DNA of 64,000 bases from Calliopum simillimum. Lineage: Eukaryota; Arthropoda; Insecta; Diptera; Lauxaniidae. The translations under genes were made by a program, and so were the position numbers. Within the stretch, counting starts at the first letter, position 1; the number at the start of each line of letters is the position of its first letter. The DNA is taken from contig OX638369.1 of assembly GCA_951812925.1 (NCBI GenBank), forward strand, positions 52,757,061-52,821,060, written 5' to 3'. Below the pieces are notes generated by a model. The model made no database searches. It was not told where the DNA came from and worked only from the letters and a program-made list of their open reading frames with translations. Shown here in pieces: positions 9,561 through 20,399 of the stretch.

Positions 9561-11614
9561 ATCTTTTTAGCCCCTGGGAGCAAGGTTTTTTTAATTTTTA
9601 ATTTTAACGATAAGTCTAATGTATATAATGTATACTACTACTTACCTCCCGGCCTATGGACACGTTTGGTCGTATTTGTATGAGATTTTATGGTATGGGA
9701 TAACCGCCAACGTTCGACTAATCGAACACTTGATTTTTCGACATCACGGAAAAATGATTACTTTTTTCTTCTAAAAAGTTCAAAATGATATACATTTGCC
9801 AAATTTAAATTTCATGATTTTAATGTCATTTTTCCAGAAATATTTATAACTTAGTTCTGACCAACTGCATCAAATCCGCTACAGAATTGTGTAGAAAGCT
9901 CAAAAATCATGTTTGACTTTAAATTCCCTTATTAGCTAAATTTGTAATACTTATAACAGATATTTAACTGCAGAACTATTGAAAATTTAAAAAAAAACGT
10001 ATAATTGCAATTTAGTAATTAAACTCCACTTAATGCTAAAGCAACTGCAATTAGTTAGCTACCCCAGCCAAATTGCAATAAAAGGTTAATTGCGCTAAAT
10101 GCATGAATGGACGCCTGCTGTCCCCCAAAACACAAAACTCAACCTCTAACATTCGAAAGAGTCAATGACGAGAGCAAATTGCAAATTTTAACCCAGAAAT
10201 TAAATGGACCAATTCAGGACAGCAGTTGCAATTAAACCAAAAATGTAATGGCGAAATGGTAAAAGTTTATTTATTCTTTTTTATAACCTCGAAGGTTAAT
10301 GATTTGAGTAAATGCTAATAAAATGAAAGGTGAAATGAGCTTACTTACCGTTTCAAAGCTGAAAAAAGGATAGAACAGTTTAAGTGCGCATCCAACTACT
10401 CTTCCAAGGACATTATGCAGTCTAATGAAACTTTACAAATAAAAATGAAAGAAATAAAATCGTAACTAATTCCAATGACTACTGACCCGGTTATGCGAGA
10501 AGAAGCTCCACACTAAGCCAAGGTAACAAGGGTATATAAAACATTTTATGCGTAATCCTAAGGACTTAGCGCGGATTTGCGTTACATTAAAGGAAAACAA
10601 CACAAAATGTTGGTTGAGCCTTAAAAAGTCCAAAAAATATCTTTACATATAAATAAATAAAGTTTTAATCACAATTCATTTGCGTGAGAAAGTTTTCCTT
10701 TTTTTTTTTGTTTTTGTTTTCCTTCCTTCGGTTTATAGTCTTCAAAGCTTTTTTTATTAGCTTTTAGGTTTCGCCCTTTTCTATGACCCCAAAAAAAGTA
10801 GTTGTGAATTCTACTCTGCTGCTGCTGTTGTTGCCTTGGAATTATTGATGGATTACTGACAAAACTTTTGAATTATTGCGAAAGTTGCGTCAATAAGCCA
10901 AGTATGAAATCTGATTAAAACCTTTGTTGGAGCAGACATTTTGTGGGATTTTTACCATGCGCCAGATAAGAGGGAGTTTGTTTTATTAAATGGCACTGAT
11001 TTTGCTAAAAAAAGATTGCTCCCACATTTTAACATTAGAGTTTTTTTGAATTCTTTTTTTTTATGGTTTTTAAGACAAAAAAAAACTTTTTCTGCGGAAT
11101 ATTTACGGATGCACTGAAGCTATTTCTTACGTAAGGTATTGTTTTTTTCTAGTGTGTTCATTGAATCATTAAGGAGTTTCAGATTTTCTTCCCCCATGGA
11201 AAAATTGTAGACTGGACTAAGTAGTAAGATTAGACTCTAAAGAGTCTTCTGTTCAAAAAAATTTAGTAAATCACTTTTTAATTGGATAAGGTTTTTGCAA
11301 ATACTATGTATACTATATATATATACTATATTATATACGCATTATGGCTTTAGAAATTGGAATTTCAAAAATTAATTTTTTTTTTCAGGTTTTTATATTG
11401 AACCCTGGGCCGGTTGAGCTCTGTCTGTTAAAATTACGATAAAGCATAATGCATGAAATTTAGTACAAATAACGACGGACACTTTTACCATGTGACCAAT
11501 CAGGATCAATCAGGACTTAAATTCGGAAAAAATAAATTTCAGTTGGACAAAAAGCCATTTTGCGACCGCTCTAATATACATACATAATGATAACTCATGG
11601 CGGCCCAACATTAA
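9561..11614. other. non-coding stretch
   Basis: This is AT-rich sequence without a recognisable gene, terminal repeats or coding remnant. A short alternating TATA run lies at 11310-11336. A slightly more GC-balanced patch at 10100-10260 has no convincing open frame. Confidence 0.5.
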
Positions 11615-11805
11615 ACATTTTTTTTTCCACGTCATTCTTTGTTCAAAATTCCATGCTTTTCTACATTAACCATGTTATATTCATTAAAATCGGATAAAAA
11701 GGCGAGGAGTTTTTCAGATTGAATGAGAGTATCCAAAAGAAGCATTGAACTTCCTATGGCCACCAAATATCGGAGATGTAATGTTAGATCTTGATCGATT
11801 ACCAG
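11615..11805. repeat. dispersed repeat, copy 2 (partner at 740-960)
   Basis: This is the second copy of the family described at 740-960, in the same orientation, with shared blocks ending in GAACTTCCTATGGCCxCC. It sits just left of the foldback element at 11878. Confidence 0.5.
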
Positions 11806-11877
11806 TCGTACAGAAAACCATCCTCAATACCAGTAAAATGCCAGGAGTAACAAAAACTTATAAATTACACTGTTTGA

Positions 11878-13075
11878 CAATTTCGAACTTTTTGTTTAAC
11901 ACATGAGAAAATCCAAGAAATTCTTAAAGAAGACGTTAAAAAAATACCCGTGTCTCGTGGTTCTTCTCCAGCACGTCACATTTTTTTTTTAATCGATTTT
12001 TGAAGTTTTTTTATCCACTGTACATGAAAAAAACAAAAATACCGCATTCTTGTGTTAAATCGATGAATTTAACTATATATAAACTTATGCAGGATATTGC
12101 GGGGAATATTTTTGTATAAAATTTTAACCCTGTTTAACCCCCACATGTGGGTAATTTTTGCCCTTTTCTTAAAAAGGTACAAAAATGACACCTAAAACAG
12201 GGGAATATTGAGTCAGTATGAACTATAGAAATATTTGCTATAAAATTTCACTACTAGTTTTAAAACACGTAAAGGTCGAAATTCAAGCCCGAAACCAAAC
12301 AAATCGTTAATATCAATTAGGACTTTTCACATTGCATATTAATTACATCCCTGACGCGCTAACCATAAGTTGTAAGAATTTTTCGACTTTAGTACCTCTT
12401 AGTGAAATTTTTTGTAGGATATTTTTGCACAATTCTTTAACCCATCGTGGCTCAGTTTTAGAAAAAGGGGTCAAAAAGACCCATAAAAACCGGATATAAT
12501 ATAATGTGTTCTAGAAAAACGATCCTTGTATAATTTCGTTATGATCTTGTAAGAACGAGTTTTGTCCAAAATGTAGCCGTAGAGTTTTACAGTGAGGTGA
12601 AATTTGGAACATATTGATTGTTAGAAGTTCTTACTGATTTTAACGATTTTTTTTTTCTTTCGGGATTAAATTTTGCTTTTTTAGTGTTCAGCAACTAGTA
12701 GCGAAATTGTATAGCAAATATTTCTATAGTTCATACTGACCCAATATTCCCCTGTTTTTGGTGTCACTTTTGTACCTTTTTAAGAAAAGGGCAAAAATGA
12801 CCCACATGTGGGGGTTAAACAGGGTTAAAATTTTAAGCAAAATATTCCCCGCAATATCCTGCATAAGTTTGTTGAACACATGATACACCTCAGATGTAAC
12901 GATCATATAGTTTAATTCATCGTTTTAACGTAAGAATGCGGTATCTTTGTTTTTTTGATGTACAGTGGATAAAAAAACTGGAGAAAAACCAAGAGAGGCG
13001 GGTATTTTTTTTAACGTCTACTTTAAATTTTTTTTTTGGATTTTCTCATGTGTTTTTTTTGTATCGAACAGTGTT
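11878..13075. mobile_element. foldback element with arms of about 385 bp
   Basis: The left arm (11878-12262) and right arm (12684-13075) are reverse complements over almost their whole length. Both start at ACACATGAGAAAATCCAA and run through TCCACTGTACAT, ACCGCATTCTT, TGCAGGATATTGCGGGGAAT and CCCACATGTGGG. The right arm has about 60 extra bases. A 65-bp diverged direct repeat (about 11801-11863 and 13085-13150, with GCCAGGAGTA) lies just outside each arm. There is no transposase. The arm sequence recurs at 61870-62320. Confidence 0.75.
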
Positions 13076-13324
13076 ATCAGTTAAAAACCAGGCGTACAGA
13101 AAAACCTTTTCAATATCAGTAAGCTGCCAGGAGTATACGAAAACTTCTTAAACTTCTTTCAATGATTTAAAAAAATGTTTCGAGTACCTACTCTAAATTT
13201 TTTTACGGGATTTTTTCCAACTTCGGATATGCTTTGTTCATCGTATTTAGACATGTTTTCAACAATTAATTTCAAAATTCTTAGAGCACTCTTTTTTTCG
13301 ACTTTTTATTGATTTTTATATTTT

Positions 13325-13752
13325 CATCACGCGCAAGCTCTGGAAAAAAAAAAACTGGGCAAATTTGGACAAGAAGGCGGGCCACCTCCCACATAAGCAA
13401 AAGCTTCAAAACGCTATACTGAAAGCGTTTTTTGAGATACTCGAATTAAATTTGACTCAGACCCTAAAAATTATAAATGCAAAACTCTCAACAAAACTTG
13501 CGTGAAATCGGACAAAAAGGCGTGGCACATCGCATATAAGCAAAGCTTCTAAACGCTATACTTAAAGAGTTTTTTGAGATAATCCAACCAAATTTCACTT
13601 AGACACTAGGAACTATAAATGCAAGCTCTGAGCAAAAACTGGGTGAACTCGAACAAGAGGGCGTGGCACCTTCCATGTAAGCAAAATTTTCAAAATACTG
13701 CAGTGTAGGGTATTTAGTTTTTGGCCAGGGTAAAGGTAACACCCTTACTAGT
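13325..13752 (-). repeat. DR-A dispersed repeat, partial copy
   Basis: This copy carries the family blocks GGACAAGAAGGCGGGCC and GGGCGTGGCACCTTCC, a TTTTTTGAGATA block and the head end ACACCCTTACTAG. Orientation is reversed relative to the full copy at 33419. The tail half (CCTGCCACGCC...GTAGGGTAT) is missing. Confidence 0.65.
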
Positions 13753-13988
13753 TTTTTTTTTAATTTTGGCGGCGAAAAATTTTTTCATATATTGTATTTT
13801 CGAGGGGATGTGCAAAGTCTTTATCTTTTGGCCTATACTCATCCTAGGAGTTAAAGGAGAATAGATTTTGTTAGATAATCTTTGTCTGGGCATTAAGTAT
13901 TGTTTTCGGCCTTGGTCTTGGGTAAAATTGCTGAAGGAGGTTGAGTACGCAAAACTTTTGATCCTCAAATTCAGAAGAGTATTTCGTC

Positions 13989-14240
13989 CCTATACAAGTG
14001 AAAAACAATAAGTCAGTTTTTTTTTAGTTTTGAGTTATTTCATATTTCTGATCCAAAATATTATAGTCTTTAGTCTGATGATTCCGGTAAGCCATATCTT
14101 TGTTTCAAAGTGGTTATTTTAATCATACAAGTGAAAGAAAAACATCGATTTCCATACAAAAAAAAAAACAATATTTAATTTTCTGAACATCAAATATTTC
14201 AAAACTTGAAAAACTGACTTATTGTTTTTCATTCTATGGA
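13989..14240. mobile_element. small inverted-repeat element (MITE-like)
   Basis: The ends carry TGAAAAACAATAAGTCAGTT (left, about 13999) and its exact complement at about 14212-14231. Pairing extends outward with a few mismatches to about 13989 and 14240, and inward through a TTGAGTTATTTCATATTT-type segment. The interior is about 150 bp of AT-rich sequence with no coding remnant. No target duplication could be fixed. Confidence 0.6.
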
Positions 14241-14920
14241 GACAATTTGTTCCATTTTAAGAAGAAAAAAATTTGAGTTATGTCTTAGCTGCTTAACTTT
14301 AAAGTATTCCCAATTTATAAATCAATTGACCTTAATATGTATATTAAATATGTTTATACATTTTTTAAATACATAGATTATTAACTCTTAAAAATTTTCT
14401 TACATGGCATAAAGTTTAAAAAAACTGAGCTATCAATAAAAGCAATAAAAAAATTACAACTAATAAATTTAAATCGTTCTTTATGAACTAGAAACTATTA
14501 TGAAAAGTTAACAACACATTGACTCATACTTTGCGAATTTAAAAAAAAAAAATTGTATGCGAAAAAAAAGTTTATTTGAAAAACTTTAAGAAAAATTTAC
14601 AAGCAGGAAACAGCTGTCGCTGGGAAACTTTTGTGAAACTCTTTGTCATTTACGAATTTATGCTTGTGCTCATTTCTCATCGTCCTTATGACTTTTTGCG
14701 GAACTTTAGAATAAGTTTTCCGATTACTTTAGAGCAAAACCATTTATCTTTGGCTTGAAGAGACGATTTTATTTAATGTTCGAATTATTAGCACACAATT
14801 TGTAGTATTTCCATGAAAAGTTGATAAATAAAATTAAATACGCATGTAATGAATTTGAGCGTAGTTTATTAAGTTTGTAGGCAATTTAAGTTTTAAGTAG
14901 GTTATTAATATAGTACATTG
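14241..14920. other. non-coding stretch
   Basis: This is AT-rich sequence with no recognisable gene or repeat ends. The last eight bases (14913-14920, GTACATTG) are the left copy of a target duplication made by the MITE that follows. Confidence 0.5.
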
Positions 14921-15093
14921 TAGTGATGAGCAAAATTAGTTTTGGTCTTGCGTCTTGTTCTTGGTCTTGGTAATTTTGCGAGACCAAGACCAAGACTCAA
15001 TATCAAAACCAAGACCAAGACCAAGACTCAATGTGCAAGAACACGACCAAGACTGCTATGGTTTTGGTCTTGAGCTTGGTTTGCTCATCACTA
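14921..15093. mobile_element. hAT-type MITE
   Basis: This 173-bp element has 14-bp terminal inverted repeats TAGTGATGAGCAAA and a perfect 8-bp target duplication GTACATTG (14913-14920 and 15094-15101), the length expected of hAT elements. The interior is built from GGTCTTG and its complement CAAGACC repeated many times on both sides, so it would fold into a long hairpin. It encodes nothing and would need a hAT transposase from elsewhere. Confidence 0.88.
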
Positions 15094-15895
15094 GTACATT
15101 GTAACATCAAAAGTGACACATATTCCATACATCCCGTATTTCCCAAAAATAGAAATTTAATTATCTATTGGTCTGACCCTGTACTTTGCATTAATTTTCT
15201 TATTTATTTACAACTACAACTTTTACAAAAAAAATAAAAAAAAAAAATAAAAATTCTTAATGCATCGTCACTGTAATTGTTAGTCACGATTTTCTTTGAA
15301 ATTTTCACTTCTACTCATTCGTATGTTGGTCTTGAACTTAACACTGCCTCGTTATTGTTAAATTGCGCAAGTTAAACAATTAATTAATTAGTTAATTAAA
15401 TGTAATTATTTCATTTACACAATTTGCGCTGAATGGAAATAAAGAGAAATAAAGTTTTTCTCACTGCAATTTCGCATTTTAACTTTGACTTTTTTCCAGA
15501 CGTTCTTTTATTTCCTCAGGCTGCTTTTTTTCTTCGCATCATCTACTACTATTTTTGATGCCTGATTTTTTCGTCTTTTAAAAAAGGGGATGTTCTTTTG
15601 TTATTCTTTGTAATTGCTGCAAAAGAAAGTCCAACAAAGCAGCAGCGTAATGAATGCGTGTATGTGACAGGAATTTAGTAAGTGCGCTTCCTTCATTCGT
15701 GTAGTCAGGTATCAGAAGAAAAATAAATGAAATATGTACTGTAGTGAACATGCGTTTGCACATACATACATAGTTAGTAATATTAGGCAAATGCAATTCC
15801 GGTGATCTGCGCTTGAAACCCAATAGGAATCATACATAATGTACACGAATAGTCATGAGCCATAAGCCAAAAGTTACGAGTCATATAAATTTGAC
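15094..15895. other. non-coding stretch
   Basis: No gene is recognised. The stretch includes an A-rich run (15227-15252) and a TTAATTAA-rich patch near 15380. An 81-codon minus-strand frame near 15700 has no recognisable features. Confidence 0.5.
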
Positions 15896-16285
15896 GCAAA
15901 CGGAGAAAAATCAGTGTCATAATTTTTACTCCACTCGGGTAGTAAAAAAATTAAAGTAATTAACACTAAATTTCAAACATAAATTACCTTACGTATGAAC
16001 TATTTGATGGTTTCGTAAAATAATATTTATTTAAAATTAAAAAGTGATATTTGCTTTCAGCAAAAAAATGTGTAACCATTTTAACTTGATAATTCTGGTA
16101 AAAATTATTTTATTTTCACCAACTCGCTTACGGAAGAAAATTAGTGCCATTATTTTTATTCCATTCGAGCAGTCGAAAAATTAAAGTAATTAACAATAAA
16201 TTTCAAACATAAATTACCTTACCTTACATAACCATTCTTACTTTATAATTCTAGTAAAAATATTTAAGCTTGAACAGACGTTTGC
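15896..16285. repeat. tandemly duplicated dispersed repeat (third copy at 41488-41775)
   Basis: Two diverged units (about 15896-16115 and 16120-16285) share AAAGTAATTAACA, AAATTTCAAACATAAATTAC, a TATAATTCTxGTAAAAAT block and the opening GGAGAAAAAT.AGTG/GGAAGAAAATTAGTG. The same order of blocks occurs at 41488-41775, ending in a shared ACAGACxTTTGCTTAA. There is no coding remnant. Confidence 0.6.
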
Positions 16286-16445
16286 TTAACCCTAGAATGT
16301 ACGACTAACTTATAAGTCGTATTGTATCCTACGAGGCCCATATGACATGACCAATGCCATTCGTGCCGCTGGTGGTTGAAATTGATTATATGTCTTGTGT
16401 ATAGCTGTAGCTAGGTTTTTGTATGTGTATGAGTGTATATGTAAG

Positions 16446-17014
16446 GGTGTTTTTTTATACCCTACACCCAGAGTATATTCATTTTGTCCTTCCGTTTGTA
16501 ATGCAGAGAAGGAGGCGTGGCAGATACAGAAAGGTACATAAGTATATTCTTGATCAGCGTCACCTCCAGAGTCGATATAGCAATGTCCGTCGGTCTGGCT
16601 GGCTGGATGTGTGTTGAAATACACTTTTTGGGAAAACTGAGCAAGATACGTATTTCAATGAAATTTGGTACACTGCCTCTGTCGCCAAAGATAGCTCGGG
16701 GAGCTGAAAATGAGCGAAATTGGTCAACGGACACGCCTACCGCCCATACAAAAAATATATTCAAAATGCAATTTTAGGAGTATTTTTCACGACAATGCAA
16801 CCAAAACTCGCATAAATACTAAGAATTGAAACCGCAAGCTCTGAAAAAAAAACTGAGCAAATTCGGACAAGAGGGCGTGGCATCTCCCATATAAGCAAAA
16901 GCTTCAAAACGCTATGCTGAAAGCGTTTTATGAGATATTAGAACCAAATTTGACTCAGACACTAAGAATCATAAATGAAAGCTCTCAATAAAAATTGTGT
17001 GAAATTGGACAAGG
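16446..17014 (-). repeat. DR-A dispersed repeat, tail half, split by Transib
   Basis: It begins at the tail end TATACCCTACACCCAG and continues through a TCCTTCCGTTTGTAA block, GCGTCACCTCC and a GACACGCCTACCGCCCAT block to GAAATTGGACAAGG. The remaining half resumes at 20065. Overlapping open frames on both strands here are a by-product of the repeat. Confidence 0.75.
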
Positions 17015-17054
17015 CACAGTGGTCCGAAAAGCCAATCTAGGTGGAATAAAGTCA
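17015..17054. repeat. Transib left terminal inverted repeat, RSS-like
   Basis: It starts CACAGTG, identical to the consensus heptamer of vertebrate V(D)J recombination signals. After exactly 23 bases comes AATAAAGTC (17045-17053). From memory the Transib nonamer consensus is AAAAAAATC, which would make seven matches of nine. The 40 bases are identical to the complement of the right end. Confidence 0.9.
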
Positions 17055-17518
17055 TAACTTCTGTTTGGGGGCAGCTGGAAGCTTGAAATTTGCAGGGATT
17101 AATTATGTTATAGAAGAGATACTTCACACTAAAAATGGCTGGTATACGTTAACTGGGCGTGGCACTAGTGTACTTGATTTCTTCATTGATTTCAAGTTTA
17201 TTGCGAAAGGAATTAAACTTTTATTTTTTATTTATTTAGTTGACTTCAATACAATGGATTTAGAAAAAAATAACAAATTAACTAAATATTGTTCATTAAT
17301 ACGGGAAAAAAATTAGTTTACATGTATTGATTATTAAGTAAAAGAAGAAATATTAACTAAGAAATAAGTAATTCACATATAATGAAAATTTTGTTGCATG
17401 AAAATATTAAGATACTTCTTCTAATTTGACTTCAGTTTATAGCGTTTCCATGGCACTTTTTATAAATAAAGAAAGTTAAAATAATGAAATTAATACAAAA
17501 ACTAATACATAAGAATTC

Positions 17519-19639
17519 TTAATGACTATCAGTTTCATCTTCCATTTCTGGTACAAAAGGATCTAGGAGCAATGACATCTCTTCATCAAATAATTTCTCT
17601 TTATCATGCCGTAAAGTCGGATTTGTTGAAAAAGACGATATTATGGGATCCGATGATAAAAGAAGGTAATGAAATAGGTCCTCCATTGTTTTCTCTCGCG
17701 ACATTTTTCTTGTATGGTGTTCTCTGGCAAACCTAAAGTCTTTATTTCGAGACTCAAGTGCTTCCTCGGACATCATTCCTATCGGAAGTACAGCATTTTG
17801 TATTATATCTGCGCCATGAATCAAAATTTTGTGAACGCTTGAAGGCATGTAGTACCACGGATACAACTCAATGTACAATTTCGCTGTATCGAACGCAAAT
17901 GCTCGAAACGCTTCAACATTGATTGCATAGCCAGATGACATGGTCCTTAAAATTACTCCTAATTTTTTTATGAGATTTTCATTAACACCGGTTACCTTAG
18001 ATGCTAAGCATGACTGCTGGAAAAATTTCCGGGCAGTGTTGCCATCATTAGTGGTCCCAGTTCCCGGTTTCGGGATATCAACCAATAAATTCATTTCTGA
18101 TCTTATCTCATCAATTACTTTGGTCTTTGTTTCCTTATGTAGGTCTTTATCAGTTTTCTTACGGGCTTGCCATTTTTGAATTTTAAGTTTGTAGGCGATA
18201 TGCAGTAGACATTGAAGGCAACGTATCCACGCGTGTAATGTCGATAATCCATATTCGTAAAGCCTAATTTTCACACTAAAATTTTTAATTTCATTTAAAT
18301 TGTTCATAGTGCTTGGTGCTGCTCCACAAATAGCGCAAGTTTGAGCACCGCAATCACTTAGCGTAGAAAAAACTTTGCCATCGATCATTGTTAAGTGGAA
18401 AATGTGATTAATCACAGTTGTGTTGTCCCCATTTTTAATTGTCGTTGAATTTATATTACCTATTTGAGCTTTAATGCAATCAGTTTCATTTTTAATCAGA
18501 GATTTAGATTCCTTTTCAAAAATTAGTTTAATAGGTCTACAAAACCGCGTCGAAGATGGGCGTGGATTTTCCCATATGACTTTTTCAATGTGCTTGAGCT
18601 GCAATGGTACCATGCAAATCGCAAATAGATGTTCATCTGATTTATCTGTATTGTTTGAGTTAAACTTTTGCTTATACGTTGAATGTCCACTGCTACCATC
18701 ACATCCCCACTTATAAATCAAAGTTAACTCAGCATATTTTGATTGCGCCACCTTTTCTCTTTGCAGTTCTATAATACGTCTTGCAGTGTGTTCAACTAAA
18801 TCCTGCAAGCTGACTTCCGCTGATATATCAGATATCTTTATTCCATTTCTAGGGTAGCAATTACTTTTGGCATCCAAAATTTTATGATATGAGGGATAGA
18901 TATCGGCATTGCGACATTTAGCACCAATGCGCATTGCAATGTAAGTACTTTTGGTATACTTGCCGTCGATAAAGAAACGTAATCCTTCTTCATCTGTGTA
19001 CGGTATTGGTTCTTTGGTTGGTGTATTAAAAACTTTTTTAATTTTAGCTGCTTTTGTAGGAGATTCGTTAAGATTTTTTATTATTGATGCAGCATCTCTT
19101 TTGCCAGATTTATAAAGGCTAACACTAGCAGCAAAAGTTAATTTTTCTGGCGAAAATTCATTAACAAGAGGAGACACTTCCAATTTTTTCGCTTTTTCAC
19201 CTTTGTTTTTAAACTGCATTTGCGGTCGACCAAAATTTGATGTCGAAGGCTGGCTAGAAAGTGGATGAAAATATGCATCAAGCCACCTTTGGTTTCTTTG
19301 TTCAAATCTGTCTTTCATTCTGTTTGACTTCAACCACTTTTCATTAAATAAAGAAGTCAAATATCGGAGACATTTTTTAATTCTTTCACAATATTCTTCA
19401 CTTTCGGTGTTCTGCAGTCCACTTTTAACAAAAAAGTAATTAATAACATCATCAACCTTCTTCTTTTCCTGTTTCTCGTTAAGCCACACATTATAAAGCT
19501 CTTTCCGTGTAATAGGTGTGTAACCTAAAAATGCATTTAAAATTAAAGGGGCACAAAGGGGCAGCTAATTTTTTTTTCATTATTTACATGACGATTCATA
19601 GATAAAAGAAACATAAACTTTTTTGCAATATCGATCCAT
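17519..19639 (-). CDS. Transib transposase (RAG1-core-like), two predicted exons
   Basis: The main exon runs 19524-17519. An uninterrupted frame begins at a GTG codon at 19489, not an ATG, and stays open upstream, so a 5' exon is needed. I predict exon 1 at 19639-19588 (ATG, 52 nt) and an intron at 19587-19525 (63 bp, GTAAAT...TTTTTAG) that keeps phase, giving 685 residues. The catalytic triad fits RAG1/Transib: Asp293 in KWGCDGSSGHS, Asp399 in MIDGK and Glu608 in SEEALESRNKDF (264, 370 and 579 counted from the GTG). Cys-rich zinc-binding positions lie between (TCAICG, then a HxxxxCxxC cluster). It cuts and joins DNA in the nucleus at the element's terminal repeats. The frame is intact to its TAA. 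Confidence 0.93.
19525..19587 (-). other. predicted intron in the Transib gene
   Basis: On the minus strand the donor reads CAT|GTAAAT and the acceptor TTTTTAG|GTTAC. Its 63 bp is typical for fly introns. Exon 1 ends in phase 1 and exon 2 supplies two bases to finish a Cys codon, so the frame is kept. An in-frame stop at 19565-19567 lies inside the intron, so the upstream frame cannot be read without splicing. No transcript data support this yet. Confidence 0.6.
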
Positions 19640-20024
19640 ATGCGCAGTTAAAAGTTTAACTAAACTTTGGGCTACACGAAAAACTAGTACTTAAGCATTA
19701 CACATTTTACACAAATTTTTTTCCCACAATAAATGTTTGAATTGAACACATATTTACAGTAAAATTAATTCATACCTGACATAATTCAGGAAAAAAACAA
19801 TAATTTAAAAAAGTTTTCTAGTTCACTCACACGAACTTTTCAAAGATGCTGCTAAAAATAGACTGTGGTCTTATAATAACTTCATTGATGCAATCGCTCA
19901 AGTTTCGATCAACATAGCAAAAAAAATAATGCGTAAATGTAGACAAACAATATACCGTTATGAACTGTGGTCAATTCTCAATCAACTAGCATACAAATTT
20001 CATGCTTTTGAAAAACTAAAAAAT

Positions 20025-20064
20025 TGACTTTATTCCACCTAGATTGGCTTTTCGGACCACTGTG
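20025..20064. repeat. Transib right terminal inverted repeat, RSS-like
   Basis: This is the exact complement of 17015-17054 and ends CACTGTG at 20058-20064. It therefore carries the same heptamer, 23-base spacer and nonamer-like AATAAAGTC reading inward. Confidence 0.9.
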
Positions 20065-20390
20065 CAAGGGGGCGTGGCATCTCCTATATGAGCAAAAGTT
20101 TCAAAATGCTATACGAAAAGAGTTTTTTGAGATAATCCAACCAAACTTCACTCAAATACTAAAGACTATAAATGCACGCTCTAAGCTAAAACTAGAGGAA
20201 CTCGGACAAGAGGCGTGGCACTTCCTATATAAGTAAAAGCTTCAAAACACTATACTGAAAAAGTTTTTCACTCAGACACTAAAACCTATAAATGCAAGCT
20301 CTGAACAAAAACTTTGTGAACTCGGAGAAGAGGGCGTAGCACCTCCCATATGAGAAAAATTTTAGAAATACTGCAGTGTAAAAAAAAAAA
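20065..20390 (-). repeat. DR-A dispersed repeat, head half, right of Transib
   Basis: It starts with the second CAAGG and continues GGGCGTGGCATCTCC. Two more internal units each carry a GGACAAGAGGCGTGGCAC or GAAGAGGGCGTAGCAC block. It ends at CTGCAGTGTAAAAA, short of the usual ACTAG head. The next segment is a LINE remnant. Confidence 0.7.
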
Positions 20391-20399
20391 AACCGCTAA

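Larger units (their letters stand above)
17015..20064 (-). mobile_element. Transib DNA transposon, complete
   Basis: This 3050-bp element has perfect 40-bp terminal inverted repeats (17015-17054 and 20025-20064) and a perfect 5-bp target duplication CAAGG (17010-17014 and 20065-20069). It encodes one RAG1-like transposase on the minus strand. Five-base duplications and ends of the form CAC[A/T][A/G]TG are the Transib hallmarks. Here the first seven bases are CACAGTG. It sits inside a DR-A repeat that reads through cleanly when the element and one CAAGG are removed. Confidence 0.95.

Noticed and set aside
16310..16777. Four overlapping open frames on both strands, about 64-104 codons
   Set aside because: They lie in the DR-A tail, and equivalent frames are broken in the other copies.
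19487..19489. GTG as the start of the Transib transposase
   Set aside because: GTG is not a normal start in animals and the frame is open and protein-like upstream to a good acceptor site.
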